Part shown: positions 1-8,573 of the stretch, piece by piece
Position numbering within the stretch: the stretch's first letter is position 1
Layout of the letters: each line of letters starts with the position of its first letter
Source of the DNA: Clostridiaceae bacterium
Lineage (GTDB): Bacteria > Bacillota > Clostridia > Lachnospirales > Lachnospiraceae
Direction: 5' to 3'
Assembly (NCBI GenBank): GCA_910575795.1
Contig: CAJTGE010000006.1
Span: 62,001-126,000 of the forward strand
Length of the DNA: 64,000 nucleotides
Notes under the pieces: model-generated
What the model saw: the letters and a program-made list of their open reading frames with translations, nothing else
The model's database searches: none
What the model was told of the DNA's origin: nothing
Program-made: the position numbers and the translations under genes

Positions 1-809
1 TCCACGCTGGAGCCCAAAAACTCATGGGCCACAATCGGGTTGCGCCCGTTTACAATCTGCGTGTAATCACGCCGCTTATAAAACATCCCCATATCCAGGC
101 CGAGCACGTTGGCAAAATACACGGCGCGCGACATGCCGCCCTCGTCGGGGCTTATCACCATCATGTGCTCGCTGTCAATCTGAAGCTCTGTCTCATATTT
201 TAACAGATATTTGATAAACTGGTAGATCGGCTGCACTGTCTCAAAGCCTTTGAGGGGAATCGCATTCTGCACGCGCGGATCATGGGCGTCAAAGGTAATG
301 ATATTCTCCACTCCCATGCTCACCAGCTCCTCCAGCGCCAGGGCGCAGTCTAAAGACTCGCGCCCGGAGCGTTTGTGCTGGCGGCTTTCATATAAAAAGG
401 GCATAATCACATTGATACGCCTCGCCTTACCCCCTACGGCGGCAATGATTCGTTTTAAATCCTGGAAATGGTCGTCCGGGGACATGTGGTTTACCATCCC
501 GCACAGGGAATAGGTTAGGCTGTAGTTGCATATGTCCACCAAAATATAGATATCGTCCCCGCGCACGGACTCTGAGATCGAGCCCTTGGCCTCGCCGGTC
601 CCAAAGCGCGGCGTATCGGCGCCGATGATATACGTATCCCTCTGGTATCCCGAAAAGGCAATGGTGGTCTTGTGCTCGCTCTCCCGCTCTCTTCTCCACT
701 CAACCAGATATCTGTCCACCTTTTTTCCCATCCCGGCGCACCCCTTTAAAGGAATTAAACCCAGCGGCCCCGCGGGGATCGTCTCAATAATTTTTTCTTC
801 GTACAGCAT
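1..809 (-). CDS. prs: Ribose-phosphate pyrophosphokinase (partial, C-terminus beyond left edge)
   Basis: The frame is open from an ATG at 809 to the window edge (269 codons). It makes PRPP from ribose 5-phosphate and ATP, the shared precursor of purines, pyrimidines, NAD and histidine; the his genes at the far end of the window consume it. The translation shows the family pattern: a segment reading FLYESRQHKR, then ITFDAHDPRVQNAIP (the DxHxxxxQ region) and a later VISPDEGGMSRA stretch matching the ribose-5-phosphate side of the active site. The N-terminus (residues 1-60) is more divergent than in the standard bacterial enzyme, so this may belong to the longer clostridial branch. The start follows a strong GGAGGAG site. 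It is the last visible gene of the minus-strand group murC-dnaD-dnaC-prs. Confidence 0.85.
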   Translation of the reverse strand, partial: MLYEEKIIETIPAGPLGLIPLKGCAGMGKKVDRYLVEWRRERESEHKTTIAFSGYQRDTYIIGADTPRFGTGEAKGSISESVRGDDIYILVDICNYSLTYSLCGMVNHMSPDDHFQDLKRIIAAVGGKARRINVIMPFLYESRQHKRSGRESLDCALALEELVSMGVENIITFDAHDPRVQNAIPLKGFETVQPIYQFIKYLLKYETELQIDSEHMMVISPDEGGMSRAVYFANVLGLDMGMFYKRRDYTQIVNGRNPIVAHEFLGSSV

Positions 810-895
810 TGCTCTCCTCCAGCTATCGTTCTGTCGCTGCCCGCGCCCCGCCCGGCAGCGGACAGCAGCATCGTGTTTCCCGGCATCGTATCTCC

Positions 896-1906
896 TTACA
901 GGGAGCCGGCGGCGGTATACCCTTTCAGTTTCATCTGAATGCGGATGTCCTCGCCGAACAGCGGGATCACCCGGTATTTGCTGATAATACGGGACATCAC
1001 ACGATCCGTAAATTCATCCCGCATCTCATTGACCGGAAGGTTGGTGGAAATGATGGTTCCCTTTTTCCGGTTCAGGCGCTCATTGATCACATAAAAGAGC
1101 TGGGAGGTGGTAAAGGTATTGACCAGCTCTGTCCCCAGATCGTCGATGATCAGGAGATCGCACTCCATCAGATACCGCGAGCGATCCCTCTCTTCGTCTG
1201 TGGAGTCATAGGAAAAGCGCTCTTTTGAAAAGATCTCGAACATCTCCACCGCGGGAAGATAGACCACGCTGTGGCAGCGCTCGATCAGCTCCCTGGCGAT
1301 GCAGTTGCTCAAAAAGGTCTTCCCAAGGCCCGTCTTTCCGGTAAAAAGGATATTTCCCTTTTCGCTGTCAAAGCGGTCCACATACTCCCGGCAAATCTGC
1401 ACGACCTGGCGCATGTACTCCCTGGCTGTCTTGCCGCTGCGCCCGTCAATCCTGGTATCATCGAAAAAATCGTAGGAAAAACGGCTGAAATTTTCCTGCT
1501 TTACGATCTCCTTTATATTGGACTGGGAGTACAAAAGATCAATCTCCCTCTGACGGAAACAATGGCACTTCTTCCCGTCCCTGTATCCTGTATCCTTACA
1601 GTCCGGACAGTCATAGCGCATCTCCAAGTAATCCTTTGGATAGCCATAGGCCGCCAGCAGAACCTGCCTCTCCTCCCGAAGCCCTTCAATGGTCCTCTTA
1701 AGGCGCTCTGTTGCCGTCGTATCGCCGTCCAGTAACTGTCTGGCTCCTTTCACCGCTGACGAGGCGATCTCCTCATTCATCTCCCGGATGGCAGGTATCC
1801 TCTCATAGATCTCCGCCGTCCTCTGATCCAGCGCGTGCTTCTGAGAAAGCTGCGTCCGGTTGTAGAGCCGCATGATGGAATCATACTGCGAATTGCTAAG
1901 CGCCAT
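896..1906 (-). CDS. dnaC: DnaC-like helicase loader ATPase
   Basis: AAA+ ATPase of the DnaC/IstB family, expected to load the replicative helicase. The N-terminal part is helical and is followed near residue 100 by a CPDC...CHC cysteine cluster that looks like a zinc site. Next come a Walker A motif (FTGKTGLGKT), a Walker B (LLIIDDLG) and a sensor region (TIISTNLP). About 336 residues, normal for clostridial DnaC/DnaI-type loaders. I chose the ATG at 1906 (MALSNSQ) over one nine codons upstream because AGGAGG lies at the right distance before it. The start overlaps the end of the upstream dnaD gene by 11 bases, so the two are probably translationally coupled. No transposase is nearby, which argues against an IstB of an insertion sequence. 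Confidence 0.88.
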   Translation of the reverse strand: MALSNSQYDSIMRLYNRTQLSQKHALDQRTAEIYERIPAIREMNEEIASSAVKGARQLLDGDTTATERLKRTIEGLREERQVLLAAYGYPKDYLEMRYDCPDCKDTGYRDGKKCHCFRQREIDLLYSQSNIKEIVKQENFSRFSYDFFDDTRIDGRSGKTAREYMRQVVQICREYVDRFDSEKGNILFTGKTGLGKTFLSNCIARELIERCHSVVYLPAVEMFEIFSKERFSYDSTDEERDRSRYLMECDLLIIDDLGTELVNTFTTSQLFYVINERLNRKKGTIISTNLPVNEMRDEFTDRVMSRIISKYRVIPLFGEDIRIQMKLKGYTAAGSL

Positions 1907-2984
1907 CTCTGCCTCCTGCCTCTTTTCCTGCATTAATCATGGTCCATATCATCTCATCATAATCATAGCCGTGCTCTTCCAAATTGTGGAAACGGTTCGA
2001 CGCGCGCCCGGAACCGGATCGCTTTGCCCTGCCCCTGTCCGGGCTTCTCTCATCCTTTGCCTCTTTTGCGGCGGATTTCTCCCTGCGGACCTTGTCCAGG
2101 GCGTTTATGTCGCGCATCGTCCGCACCCCGGCCTCCTTCCAGTCCGTCAGAATCCGGTCCGCATACGCAAAGCTTGGATTATGTATGGCCCTGATGGTCC
2201 TGCTGCACGCTTCCACCACGATCTCGCGGGTAAAACCATAGTTCCGGAACCATTTTTCCATCAGATCATACTCAAAATCCGCCGGGCTGCGCCCGTTTAA
2301 TCCCATGGCCTTCATAACGGCAAAGGATTCCTTTGAAAAGCTCCGGGAATGGGCCCTGGCCTCCTCCACGGTGGCGATGTTCTTTTCATGCCAGCTTAAG
2401 GCCACCTTCTCCGCATAGCGCAGGCTGGTGTGATGGTTCTGCGCGCAGTATTCCATCAGATACTCCAGAAGCTCCGGCGCAATCCCCACATTTGCATAGA
2501 GGTTTCCCAGAATCTGACAGTCTGTGGGGGTAAACGTCTTATTCAAATACTTCTGCGCGATGTAAACAAGCTGGGTAAACGCCTCGTCCCTGGACAATGC
2601 CTCCATATCACAGGGCCCATACGCGCCGGGAACTTCGGACGGCGCCGGGCCTGACCCGCCGGGCGAAGTTCCTTCCGGGGGCTTTACAGGCTCTCCCGTG
2701 CGGACAGGCGCGGGATCTCCCGTCTCCTCTCCCGCCGCCTGCGCAGACAGATCGTCCAGAACCCCGACGCGCTGCCAGTATGCCAGGGCGCGGCGCACAT
2801 CCGATTCCGTATGGTTCAAAGCGTCCGCCACGGCCTCCACGCTCACAGCCTCGCCCTCATGGCGCATGAGATACAGATACACTTTTATGTATTCCCCGCT
2901 GGCGCCGGCTAAATACTGATCAATAAAAATATTGGAGATCGTCGTGACTCCCACGGTCAGTCTGTTCTTTAAACGCACATCCAT
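1896..2984 (-). CDS. dnaD: DnaD domain protein (primosome)
   Basis: DnaD/DnaB-type replication initiation protein, which bridges DnaA at the origin and the helicase loader. The N-terminal winged-helix region reads VTTISNIFIDQYLAGASGEYIKVYLYLMRH. A low-complexity Pro/Gly linker (residues about 95-125) precedes two DnaD-like repeats; the second carries the characteristic PSFAYADRILTDWKEAGVRT signature. I start it at MDVRLKNRL (2984), preceded by GGTGAGAAG, rather than at the in-frame ATG 47 codons upstream, because those extra residues look non-coding and do not fit the family. It sits directly before the dnaC-like gene, the usual Lachnospiraceae pairing. The upstream 370 bases contain many DnaA boxes, so DnaA may regulate its transcription. 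Confidence 0.87.
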   Translation of the reverse strand: MDVRLKNRLTVGVTTISNIFIDQYLAGASGEYIKVYLYLMRHEGEAVSVEAVADALNHTESDVRRALAYWQRVGVLDDLSAQAAGEETGDPAPVRTGEPVKPPEGTSPGGSGPAPSEVPGAYGPCDMEALSRDEAFTQLVYIAQKYLNKTFTPTDCQILGNLYANVGIAPELLEYLMEYCAQNHHTSLRYAEKVALSWHEKNIATVEEARAHSRSFSKESFAVMKAMGLNGRSPADFEYDLMEKWFRNYGFTREIVVEACSRTIRAIHNPSFAYADRILTDWKEAGVRTMRDINALDKVRREKSAAKEAKDERSPDRGRAKRSGSGRASNRFHNLEEHGYDYDEMIWTMINAGKEAGGRDGA

Positions 2985-3159
2985 CTTCTCACCATCCCTG
3001 CTCCGCCCGGCAAAAACGCCGTGTTCCCTGTCCGGCGCACATCCGGGCCTTCCTGGCGCGCCGTATCTTGGCAAGCGGCCCGAAGCGCCTTTTGACCCCC
3101 GCTCAGTTTCCTCTGTATTCATCATATCACACGTTCCCGCAAAAGGAAATAGTCCGATT

Positions 3160-3355
3160 TATCCACCAAATATGCTGTGGAAATTGTGGATAATGTGGAA
3201 AAGCCTCTGATTTATCCTTCCGATTCGTGTCTGTTAATGTCGAATGCCTGATTTATCAACATTTGCGGACATCCCCCGTTTCCCCGTTTAATCACAAAAA
3301 ATCCACATAGCTTTCCGTGTTAAAATGTTGAAAACTATGTGGATAATGTGGATAA
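3160..3355. promoter_or_regulatory. DnaA-box cluster upstream of dnaD-dnaC
   Basis: The gap between murC and dnaD (2985-3355) holds three perfect DnaA boxes (TGTGGATAA at 3186-3194, 3338-3346 and 3347-3355). The last two are directly abutting repeats ending at the murC stop codon. Near matches are TTATCCACC (3160-3168), TGTGGAAAT (3177-3185), TGTGGAAAA (3195-3203) and AAATCCACA (3299-3307). The surrounding DNA is AT-rich. The boxes are read directly from the sequence; binding by DnaA and a role in transcription or initiation control are inferred. No dnaA or dnaN lies in the window, so a replication origin here is possible but unproven. Confidence 0.75.
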
Positions 3356-4738
3356 CTAGAGTCCAAGCAGCTCTTCTCCCACTTTTACAATGTCTCCCGC
3401 GCCCATAGTTATCAACAATTCACCCTGTATACAATTTTTTAAAATAAATTTTTCCGTCTCCTCAAATGTGGGTAAATACCATACGGAAACGCCCCGGGCC
3501 TTTAAGCGATCCGCGATATCCGCCGAGCTCACGCCCAGCGTATCCGTCTCCCTGGCCGGATAGATATCGGTCAGGATCACGCAGTCGGCCAGAGAAAGGG
3601 CCTCGGCAAACTCATCTAAAAACGCCTTTGTCCTGGAATACGTGTGCGGCTGAAACACACACCAGATGCGCCCGTCCGTGTATTCCCTGGCGGTCCGCAG
3701 CGTCGCCTGAATCTCGCTCGGGTGATGCGCATAATCATCAATGATCGTCACGCCGTCCCTGACCCCTTTTTTCTGGAACCGGCGGTCCGTGCCCTGAAAA
3801 TTCAGCAGGCCCTTCCTGACCGCGTCCATGGAAATCCCGTGTTCCACCGCGACCGCAACAGCGGCCAGCGCATTATACACATTATGCCCGCCCTCAACGC
3901 CCAGACTGACTCTCCCGAAGCTCTCGCCGCGGATATAGACGTCAAAGGAGGGCCTCGCTTCGCTGTCATACGTGATCGCATCCGCGCTGTAATCATTCTC
4001 CCGGCCGGGCCCAAAGGTGACGACTCTGCCCTTTGCCTCATCAGCCAGTTCACGGAAACGGTCGATCTCCCCGTTTATCACCACAATCCCCCTCTCCGGC
4101 ACAAGATTGATAAACCGTTTAAAAGAGCGGCGGATCGCATGGATATCCTTAAAATAATCGAGATGATCCTCTTCTACATTCAGCACCACCGCCGTATCCG
4201 GCCAGAAGGAAAGAAAGCTGTCCGTGTATTCGCACGCCTCGGTCACAAAATATTCCGGTCCCCCCACGCGGATGTTGCCGCCGATCGTGTGCAGAATCCC
4301 CCCCACTGAAACCGTGGGATCCGTATCCGCCGCCAGAAAAATCTCTGTCACCATCGACGTCGTCGTCGTCTTTCCATGCGTGCCGGCAATCGCGATCGCT
4401 TCCTTATAATTCTTCATCATCTGCCCCAGAAGCTCTGCGCGGCTTAAAAGCGGGATACCCTGCCGCTCTGCCTCCTGATACTCTTCGTTGCTCTCTTTAT
4501 GGATAGCCGCTGTGTACACCACTGCGTCCATCCCTTCCTTTATATTCTCCGCCTTCTGACCGATCGCAGCCTGTATACCCATCTCGCGCAAGTGCGTAGT
4601 CTGCTCCCCGTCCTTTACATCAGAGCCGGAAACCTCAAAGCCCTTATCCTTCAATATCTCCGCCAGGCCGCTCATGCTGATCCCGCCGATCCCGATGAAA
4701 TGAATCCACTGCGGCCTGTTAAAATCAATCTTATACAT
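3356..4738 (-). CDS. murC: UDP-N-acetylmuramate--L-alanine ligase MurC
   Basis: Cytoplasmic Mur ligase that adds L-alanine to UDP-MurNAc, the first step of peptidoglycan peptide assembly. The N-terminal nucleotide-binding domain has HFIGIGGISMSGLAEIL. The ATP loop is AIAGTHGKTTTTSMV, followed by the central-domain VLNVEEDHLDYF and the C-terminal DDYAHHPSEI and FQPHTYSRT motifs of MurC. About 460 residues, the usual length. The ATG at 4738 (MYKIDFNRPQ) follows GGAGAGG; a further upstream in-frame ATG would add 16 residues of poor fit. It is the first gene of the minus-strand group that continues into dnaD, dnaC and prs, although the DnaA-box region suggests a second promoter before dnaD. Confidence 0.95.
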   Translation of the reverse strand: MYKIDFNRPQWIHFIGIGGISMSGLAEILKDKGFEVSGSDVKDGEQTTHLREMGIQAAIGQKAENIKEGMDAVVYTAAIHKESNEEYQEAERQGIPLLSRAELLGQMMKNYKEAIAIAGTHGKTTTTSMVTEIFLAADTDPTVSVGGILHTIGGNIRVGGPEYFVTEACEYTDSFLSFWPDTAVVLNVEEDHLDYFKDIHAIRRSFKRFINLVPERGIVVINGEIDRFRELADEAKGRVVTFGPGRENDYSADAITYDSEARPSFDVYIRGESFGRVSLGVEGGHNVYNALAAVAVAVEHGISMDAVRKGLLNFQGTDRRFQKKGVRDGVTIIDDYAHHPSEIQATLRTAREYTDGRIWCVFQPHTYSRTKAFLDEFAEALSLADCVILTDIYPARETDTLGVSSADIADRLKARGVSVWYLPTFEETEKFILKNCIQGELLITMGAGDIVKVGEELLGL

Positions 4739-4911
4739 ATCCCTCTCCACCTTTTTTATTATTATTCCTGCCAGATGCCTGCCCATAACCGTCTGGTACA
4801 GCCTGAACAGTTACCTTTTTCTCATCCTATTTTATTTTACTTCTTTTGTGTAAAAATCTCAATATAGATTTATCTTGTCAGGAGTCATGAACCGTGCGCT
4901 CAATTTTTTCC

Positions 4912-4940
4912 TTGCATTTTGTGTGTCTGTGGCGTATAAT
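4912..4940 (+). promoter_or_regulatory. Sigma-70-type promoter for the alanine/sodium symporter
   Basis: TTGCAT (4912-4917) and TATAAT (4935-4940) are separated by 17 bases, about 50 bases before the symporter start. This is close to the housekeeping consensus. The half-element CTGAACAGTTAC of a dispersed palindromic repeat lies further upstream at about 4804-4815, next to the murC promoter side. Confidence 0.7.
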
Positions 4941-4990
4941 TGTCTCTATTGCACGAACAGGCAAAAAATACATGAAATGAGGGAAAAACT

Positions 4991-6415
4991 ATGATTACTG
5001 ATTTACTTGTAAAAATCGATGATCTGGTCTGGGGGGTTCCTCTGATTGTACTGATCATCTCCTGCGGCATATGGCTGACGATCCGCACCGGGCTTTTACA
5101 GGTCTTCCATCTCGGAAAGGCGCTGCGGTTTATGGTTAAAAATGAGGGCGAGGGCCACGGGGAAGTGACCTCCTTCGGGGCGCTCTGCACCGCCCTCTCC
5201 GCCACAATCGGAACCGGGAATATCGTCGGCGTTGCGTCTGCCATCGCGGCGGGCGGCCCCGGCGCATTATTCTGGATGGAGATTGCCGCCTTTTTCGGTA
5301 TGGCCACAAAATACTCGGAAGGGCTGCTGGCCATCAAATACCGCCAGATCGACGCTGACGGCCATGTTCTGGGCGGCCCCTTCTATTATATTGAGAAAGG
5401 AATGGGAGCAGGATGGAAATGGCTGGGCAAATGCTTTGCCCTGTTTGGCCTGCTGGCCGGCCTGCTTGGCATCGGAACCATTACCCAGATCAACGGCATT
5501 ACTTCTGCTGCCCAGAACTTTTTCGATCCGGACAAGGCCGGCGTGGTGTTTACCATCGGATCCGGCGATTCTGCCGCGGTAATTACCCTGACGACCATCA
5601 TCGCAGGCGTCATTGTCACGGTCTGCACAGCCCTGGTTTTAATCGGCGGGCTGAAGCGTATCGCGAAGGTGTCGGAAATCGTGGTTCCGTTTATGGCCAT
5701 TGTCTATGTGCTATCCGGACTTTTGATTCTGATCACGAATATCGGGGCGATCCCCGGCGCTTTCAGCCAGATTGTAACCGGCGCATTTAAGCCGGAAGCG
5801 GTCGCCGGAGGCATCGTCGGCGTGACGATCAAAACAGCCATCCAGAAAGGCGTCGCCCGCGGTATCTTCTCGAATGAGGCCGGCCTTGGATCCGCCCCTA
5901 TCGCGGCTGCCGCCGCCCAGACAAAGGAACCGGTCCGTCAGGGCCTGGTTACCATGACCGGAACCTTTATTGATACGATTGTCATCTGTACCATGACCGG
6001 ACTTTCCATCATCATTTCCGGCGGCTGGAAGCCGGAGCTGGGACTGGAGGGCGCGGAGATCACGATGTACGCGTTCCGCACATCCCTTCCCCTGCCCGCG
6101 CAGGCAGGATCCTTCCTGCTTATGATGTGCCTTGCATTCTTTGCGTTTACGACGATTTTAGGCTGGGATTACTATTCGGAACGCTGCCTGGAGTATCTGA
6201 CAGGCGGGAATATGAACATTGTGAAGGTTTACCGGTGGATCTATATCGCCGCTGTAGCCGTGGGGCCGTACCTGACGGTGAAGGCGGTCTGGACGGTGGC
6301 TGATATTTTTAATGGGCTTATGGCGATACCGAATATTATCGCGCTTCTGGCGCTGTCAGGGGTGGTGGCTAAAGAGACGAAGGATTACTTTCACAGGAAG
6401 GCTTATTTGAATTAA
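4991..6415 (+). CDS. Alanine/glycine:cation symporter (AGCS family)
   Basis: Inner-membrane Na+ (or H+)-coupled amino acid symporter of 474 residues with about eleven hydrophobic segments. The family signature near residues 70-100 reads ALSATIGTGNIVGVASAIAAGGPGALFWMEIAAFFGMATKYSEG, and GIFSNEAGLGSAPIAAAAAQT near residue 295 is the second conserved block. These match AlsT/AgcS proteins that import alanine or glycine. A good promoter lies upstream, the start follows TGAGGG, and a hairpin terminator follows, so it is probably a single-gene unit. A second, more distant AGCS protein is encoded at 57665-59062. Confidence 0.93.
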   Translation: MITDLLVKIDDLVWGVPLIVLIISCGIWLTIRTGLLQVFHLGKALRFMVKNEGEGHGEVTSFGALCTALSATIGTGNIVGVASAIAAGGPGALFWMEIAAFFGMATKYSEGLLAIKYRQIDADGHVLGGPFYYIEKGMGAGWKWLGKCFALFGLLAGLLGIGTITQINGITSAAQNFFDPDKAGVVFTIGSGDSAAVITLTTIIAGVIVTVCTALVLIGGLKRIAKVSEIVVPFMAIVYVLSGLLILITNIGAIPGAFSQIVTGAFKPEAVAGGIVGVTIKTAIQKGVARGIFSNEAGLGSAPIAAAAAQTKEPVRQGLVTMTGTFIDTIVICTMTGLSIIISGGWKPELGLEGAEITMYAFRTSLPLPAQAGSFLLMMCLAFFAFTTILGWDYYSERCLEYLTGGNMNIVKVYRWIYIAAVAVGPYLTVKAVWTVADIFNGLMAIPNIIALLALSGVVAKETKDYFHRKAYLN

Positions 6416-6559
6416 ATGAACAGGCCGCGATCGAAGGAAGACCGCGCTGGCTGTGTTATCGGAAATCCATAGATGGATTGCGTATCGTCTGATAATGCTT
6501 TCTATCACGTTAATTGTAAACTTTATCTAAAACAGCATATATTGTATTACGGTTTGTCT

Positions 6560-6600
6560 GGCCAGCCATCTCCGGGCTATGGAAATGGCTGGCCTTTTCC
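6560..6600 (+). terminator. Rho-independent terminator
   Basis: A perfect 10-bp stem (GGCCAGCCAT / ATGGCTGGCC) with a 15-base loop is followed by TTTTCC. It lies 145 bases after the symporter stop and just before the end of the convergent minus-strand gene, so it probably ends symporter transcription. Confidence 0.75.
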
Positions 6601-6614
6601 TCTGTCTGTATCCG

Positions 6615-8306
6615 TCAAATACCGTCTGTCAGCGCGAGGAAAAGCGCTTCCGCCCGCTTTGCCTTTCTATATCTCTCTTCCAGAGCGGCCAGGGCCTCCG
6701 GATTTTCCTTAAAACGCGCCCGCTTTGCCGCAAAGCGCTCCTCGATCGTTGCGCGCTGCTCGCCCTTTGTCAGCTTATCTGCGAGAAACACGATCAGGCT
6801 CTCATTTACTGCATTCAGCTTTTCCTCCGGAAGATCCATGTGGTCTGCCACTACCTCCGCCACGGAGCGGTGGGCCAGCATGGAAAGGATGCGCCCTCCG
6901 GCCGCCGCGTGATCCACGCTTCCTTTTCCCACATCATGTAAAAGCCCTCCGGCGTAAACCAGATCCAGATTCAGCGCGGCTCCCGCCGCATTGCATTTTT
7001 CCGCCATCTGTACCGCCAGCCCGGCCACAGACTCACAATGCCTGGCCGTATCCTCTCCTATCTTAAACCATGCAAGCAGCTCCCGGCAGACGAGCTTATT
7101 TGGTATGTCCCGCACCTTGGCGTAGCTTTCAAGCATCTTATAATCCTGTTTCGTATCCGCGTCAGTTACCGCGCCCAGATCAATGGTATCGACCTGTACA
7201 ACGCGGGCTCCCGTCCGCTCATACGCGCCCTTTAAGCCCTTATCCCCGCCGTATTCTGACAGCGCTCTCAGCACCGAAGCGCGGAGCAATATGGGATGCC
7301 CGGTGATCCAGCCGTAGCGGGGGCAGTATACATCGCTTTCCCCTTGCGCAAACGCCTTTTTTTCCAGCTCCATCGTAAAACGGGTAAAAAGAGGCACATC
7401 CACAGGAAGGACAAAGATCCCGTCCAGGCTTTTTCCCTCCGGGGTTTCAAGCTTTTCCAGGAAATAGCGGATGCCGATGCAGACCGAGTCAAACATATTT
7501 GTGGCGGCATACGCTTCATTGTTCAGGCATGTAACCGCGCCGGGGTACTCAAATGAATGGCTTTCGGCCGCCCCGCGGATCTCCGGCGCCCTGTGGCCTG
7601 TCACGATCACAATCTCCCTTGCTCCTCCGGCGCGAAGTGTATCAAGCTCCCGATCCAGGATGCGCTCTCCCCCCAGCTCCATCAGAGGCTTAAAATCACC
7701 CATCCGGGACGACAGTCCCGCCGCTGTGATCAGACCGTCAAAAATATAGTCCACATGGGCATACACCGCCCCATACTCCTGCGGTATCTCCATCAAATCT
7801 TTAAGCCGCCTGTCCTCCAGGGCCGATATCAGGGCGCGGTTAAAACCCGCGTGCGACAGTAAGAGCACATTCCCGCGCGTTTCGCGCTGAACCCTTTCAA
7901 ATACTGCCCGCGCCCGGTTCTGGCACTTAATAAAGCTCTCGCCGCCCGGAGGCGCAAAGTGCGCCATATCCTCTCCCCGTCTCCTGTATTCCTCCGGATG
8001 CCGGGCGCGGATATATGAAAAGGACTGCCCCTCCCATTCACCCATATCAATTTCTCTCATATCCTCAATCTCGATAACGGGTATCCTGCCGCCGCTCAAA
8101 ATCTGTGCGGACTCCACGCACTGTTTCAGGGGACTGGTATAGATTGCCTCAGGCTCTTCCATGTCCACTGTCCCAAACCGCTCTTTAAGCGCCCTCATCT
8201 GGCCTCTGCCCTCCTCTGAAAGAGGAAGATCCGTCCGGCCGATACAGCATTTTTCACCACCGGGAAACTCCGGCATCCCGTGGCGTACCAGATATATCCT
8301 TCTCAT
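6615..8306 (-). CDS. Triple fusion: histidine phosphatase / MobA-like nucleotidyltransferase / HD domain
   Basis: About 563 residues with three enzyme domains. Residues 1-190 form a histidine phosphatase (phosphoglycerate-mutase fold) with the catalytic RHGMPE start and a later LLSHAGFNRAL. Residues about 190-390 are a MobA/MocA-like NTP transferase: GLITAAGLSSRMGDFKPLMELGGERILDR, with VLPVDVPLF as the metal-binding DxP segment. The C-terminal part is an HD domain (GLLHDVGKGSVDHAAAG). Such fusions are known near molybdenum hydroxylase genes, where the middle domain could make a cytosine-dinucleotide form of the cofactor; no such enzyme is in this window, so the substrate is unknown. The ATG at 8306 follows GGAGGAG; upstream in-frame residues are rejected. 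Gene length and motifs look intact. Confidence 0.85.
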   Translation of the reverse strand: MRRIYLVRHGMPEFPGGEKCCIGRTDLPLSEEGRGQMRALKERFGTVDMEEPEAIYTSPLKQCVESAQILSGGRIPVIEIEDMREIDMGEWEGQSFSYIRARHPEEYRRRGEDMAHFAPPGGESFIKCQNRARAVFERVQRETRGNVLLLSHAGFNRALISALEDRRLKDLMEIPQEYGAVYAHVDYIFDGLITAAGLSSRMGDFKPLMELGGERILDRELDTLRAGGAREIVIVTGHRAPEIRGAAESHSFEYPGAVTCLNNEAYAATNMFDSVCIGIRYFLEKLETPEGKSLDGIFVLPVDVPLFTRFTMELEKKAFAQGESDVYCPRYGWITGHPILLRASVLRALSEYGGDKGLKGAYERTGARVVQVDTIDLGAVTDADTKQDYKMLESYAKVRDIPNKLVCRELLAWFKIGEDTARHCESVAGLAVQMAEKCNAAGAALNLDLVYAGGLLHDVGKGSVDHAAAGGRILSMLAHRSVAEVVADHMDLPEEKLNAVNESLIVFLADKLTKGEQRATIEERFAAKRARFKENPEALAALEERYRKAKRAEALFLALTDGI

Positions 8307-8395
8307 ACAGGCTCCTCCAATCACGCCCCGCTCCTGCTCCCCCCTGCGGGGAAACGCGGCTGCGTTATTCTTCCTCACCGCATTCGCTGCTTGCG

Positions 8396-8437
8396 ATGAT
8401 GGTATATATATAAAAGTATGACATATATTGCCATCAT
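8396..8437. promoter_or_regulatory. AT-rich dyad before the triple-fusion gene
   Basis: An imperfect inverted repeat pairs ATGATGG plus an ATATAT run with the mirror ending GCCATCAT. It lies about 90 bases upstream of the start at 8306 and overlaps TATATA-rich DNA that could hold the -10 region. It may be an operator or promoter; no matching repressor gene is recognised. Confidence 0.35.
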
Positions 8438-8573
8438 ACGCCGGGAGAAGGGCGGAGTCAAGTGTTTTGTTGGAAGAGGGGGACTGGCCCGTTACGATTC
8501 ACGGGCAGTCTGCGCGGCGCGCTTCGCTCCTGCTGGCGTGTAAACAGCGCCACCTGCGGTCTTATTCATCTCC

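Noticed and set aside
896-1906. The dnaC-like gene as an IstB transposition helper
   Set aside because: No transposase or terminal repeats nearby, and it overlaps dnaD as in chromosomal primosome operons.
8482-8510. GC-rich hairpin after the ProC-like gene as a terminator
   Set aside because: The stem is good but no T run follows on either strand, so I do not call it.
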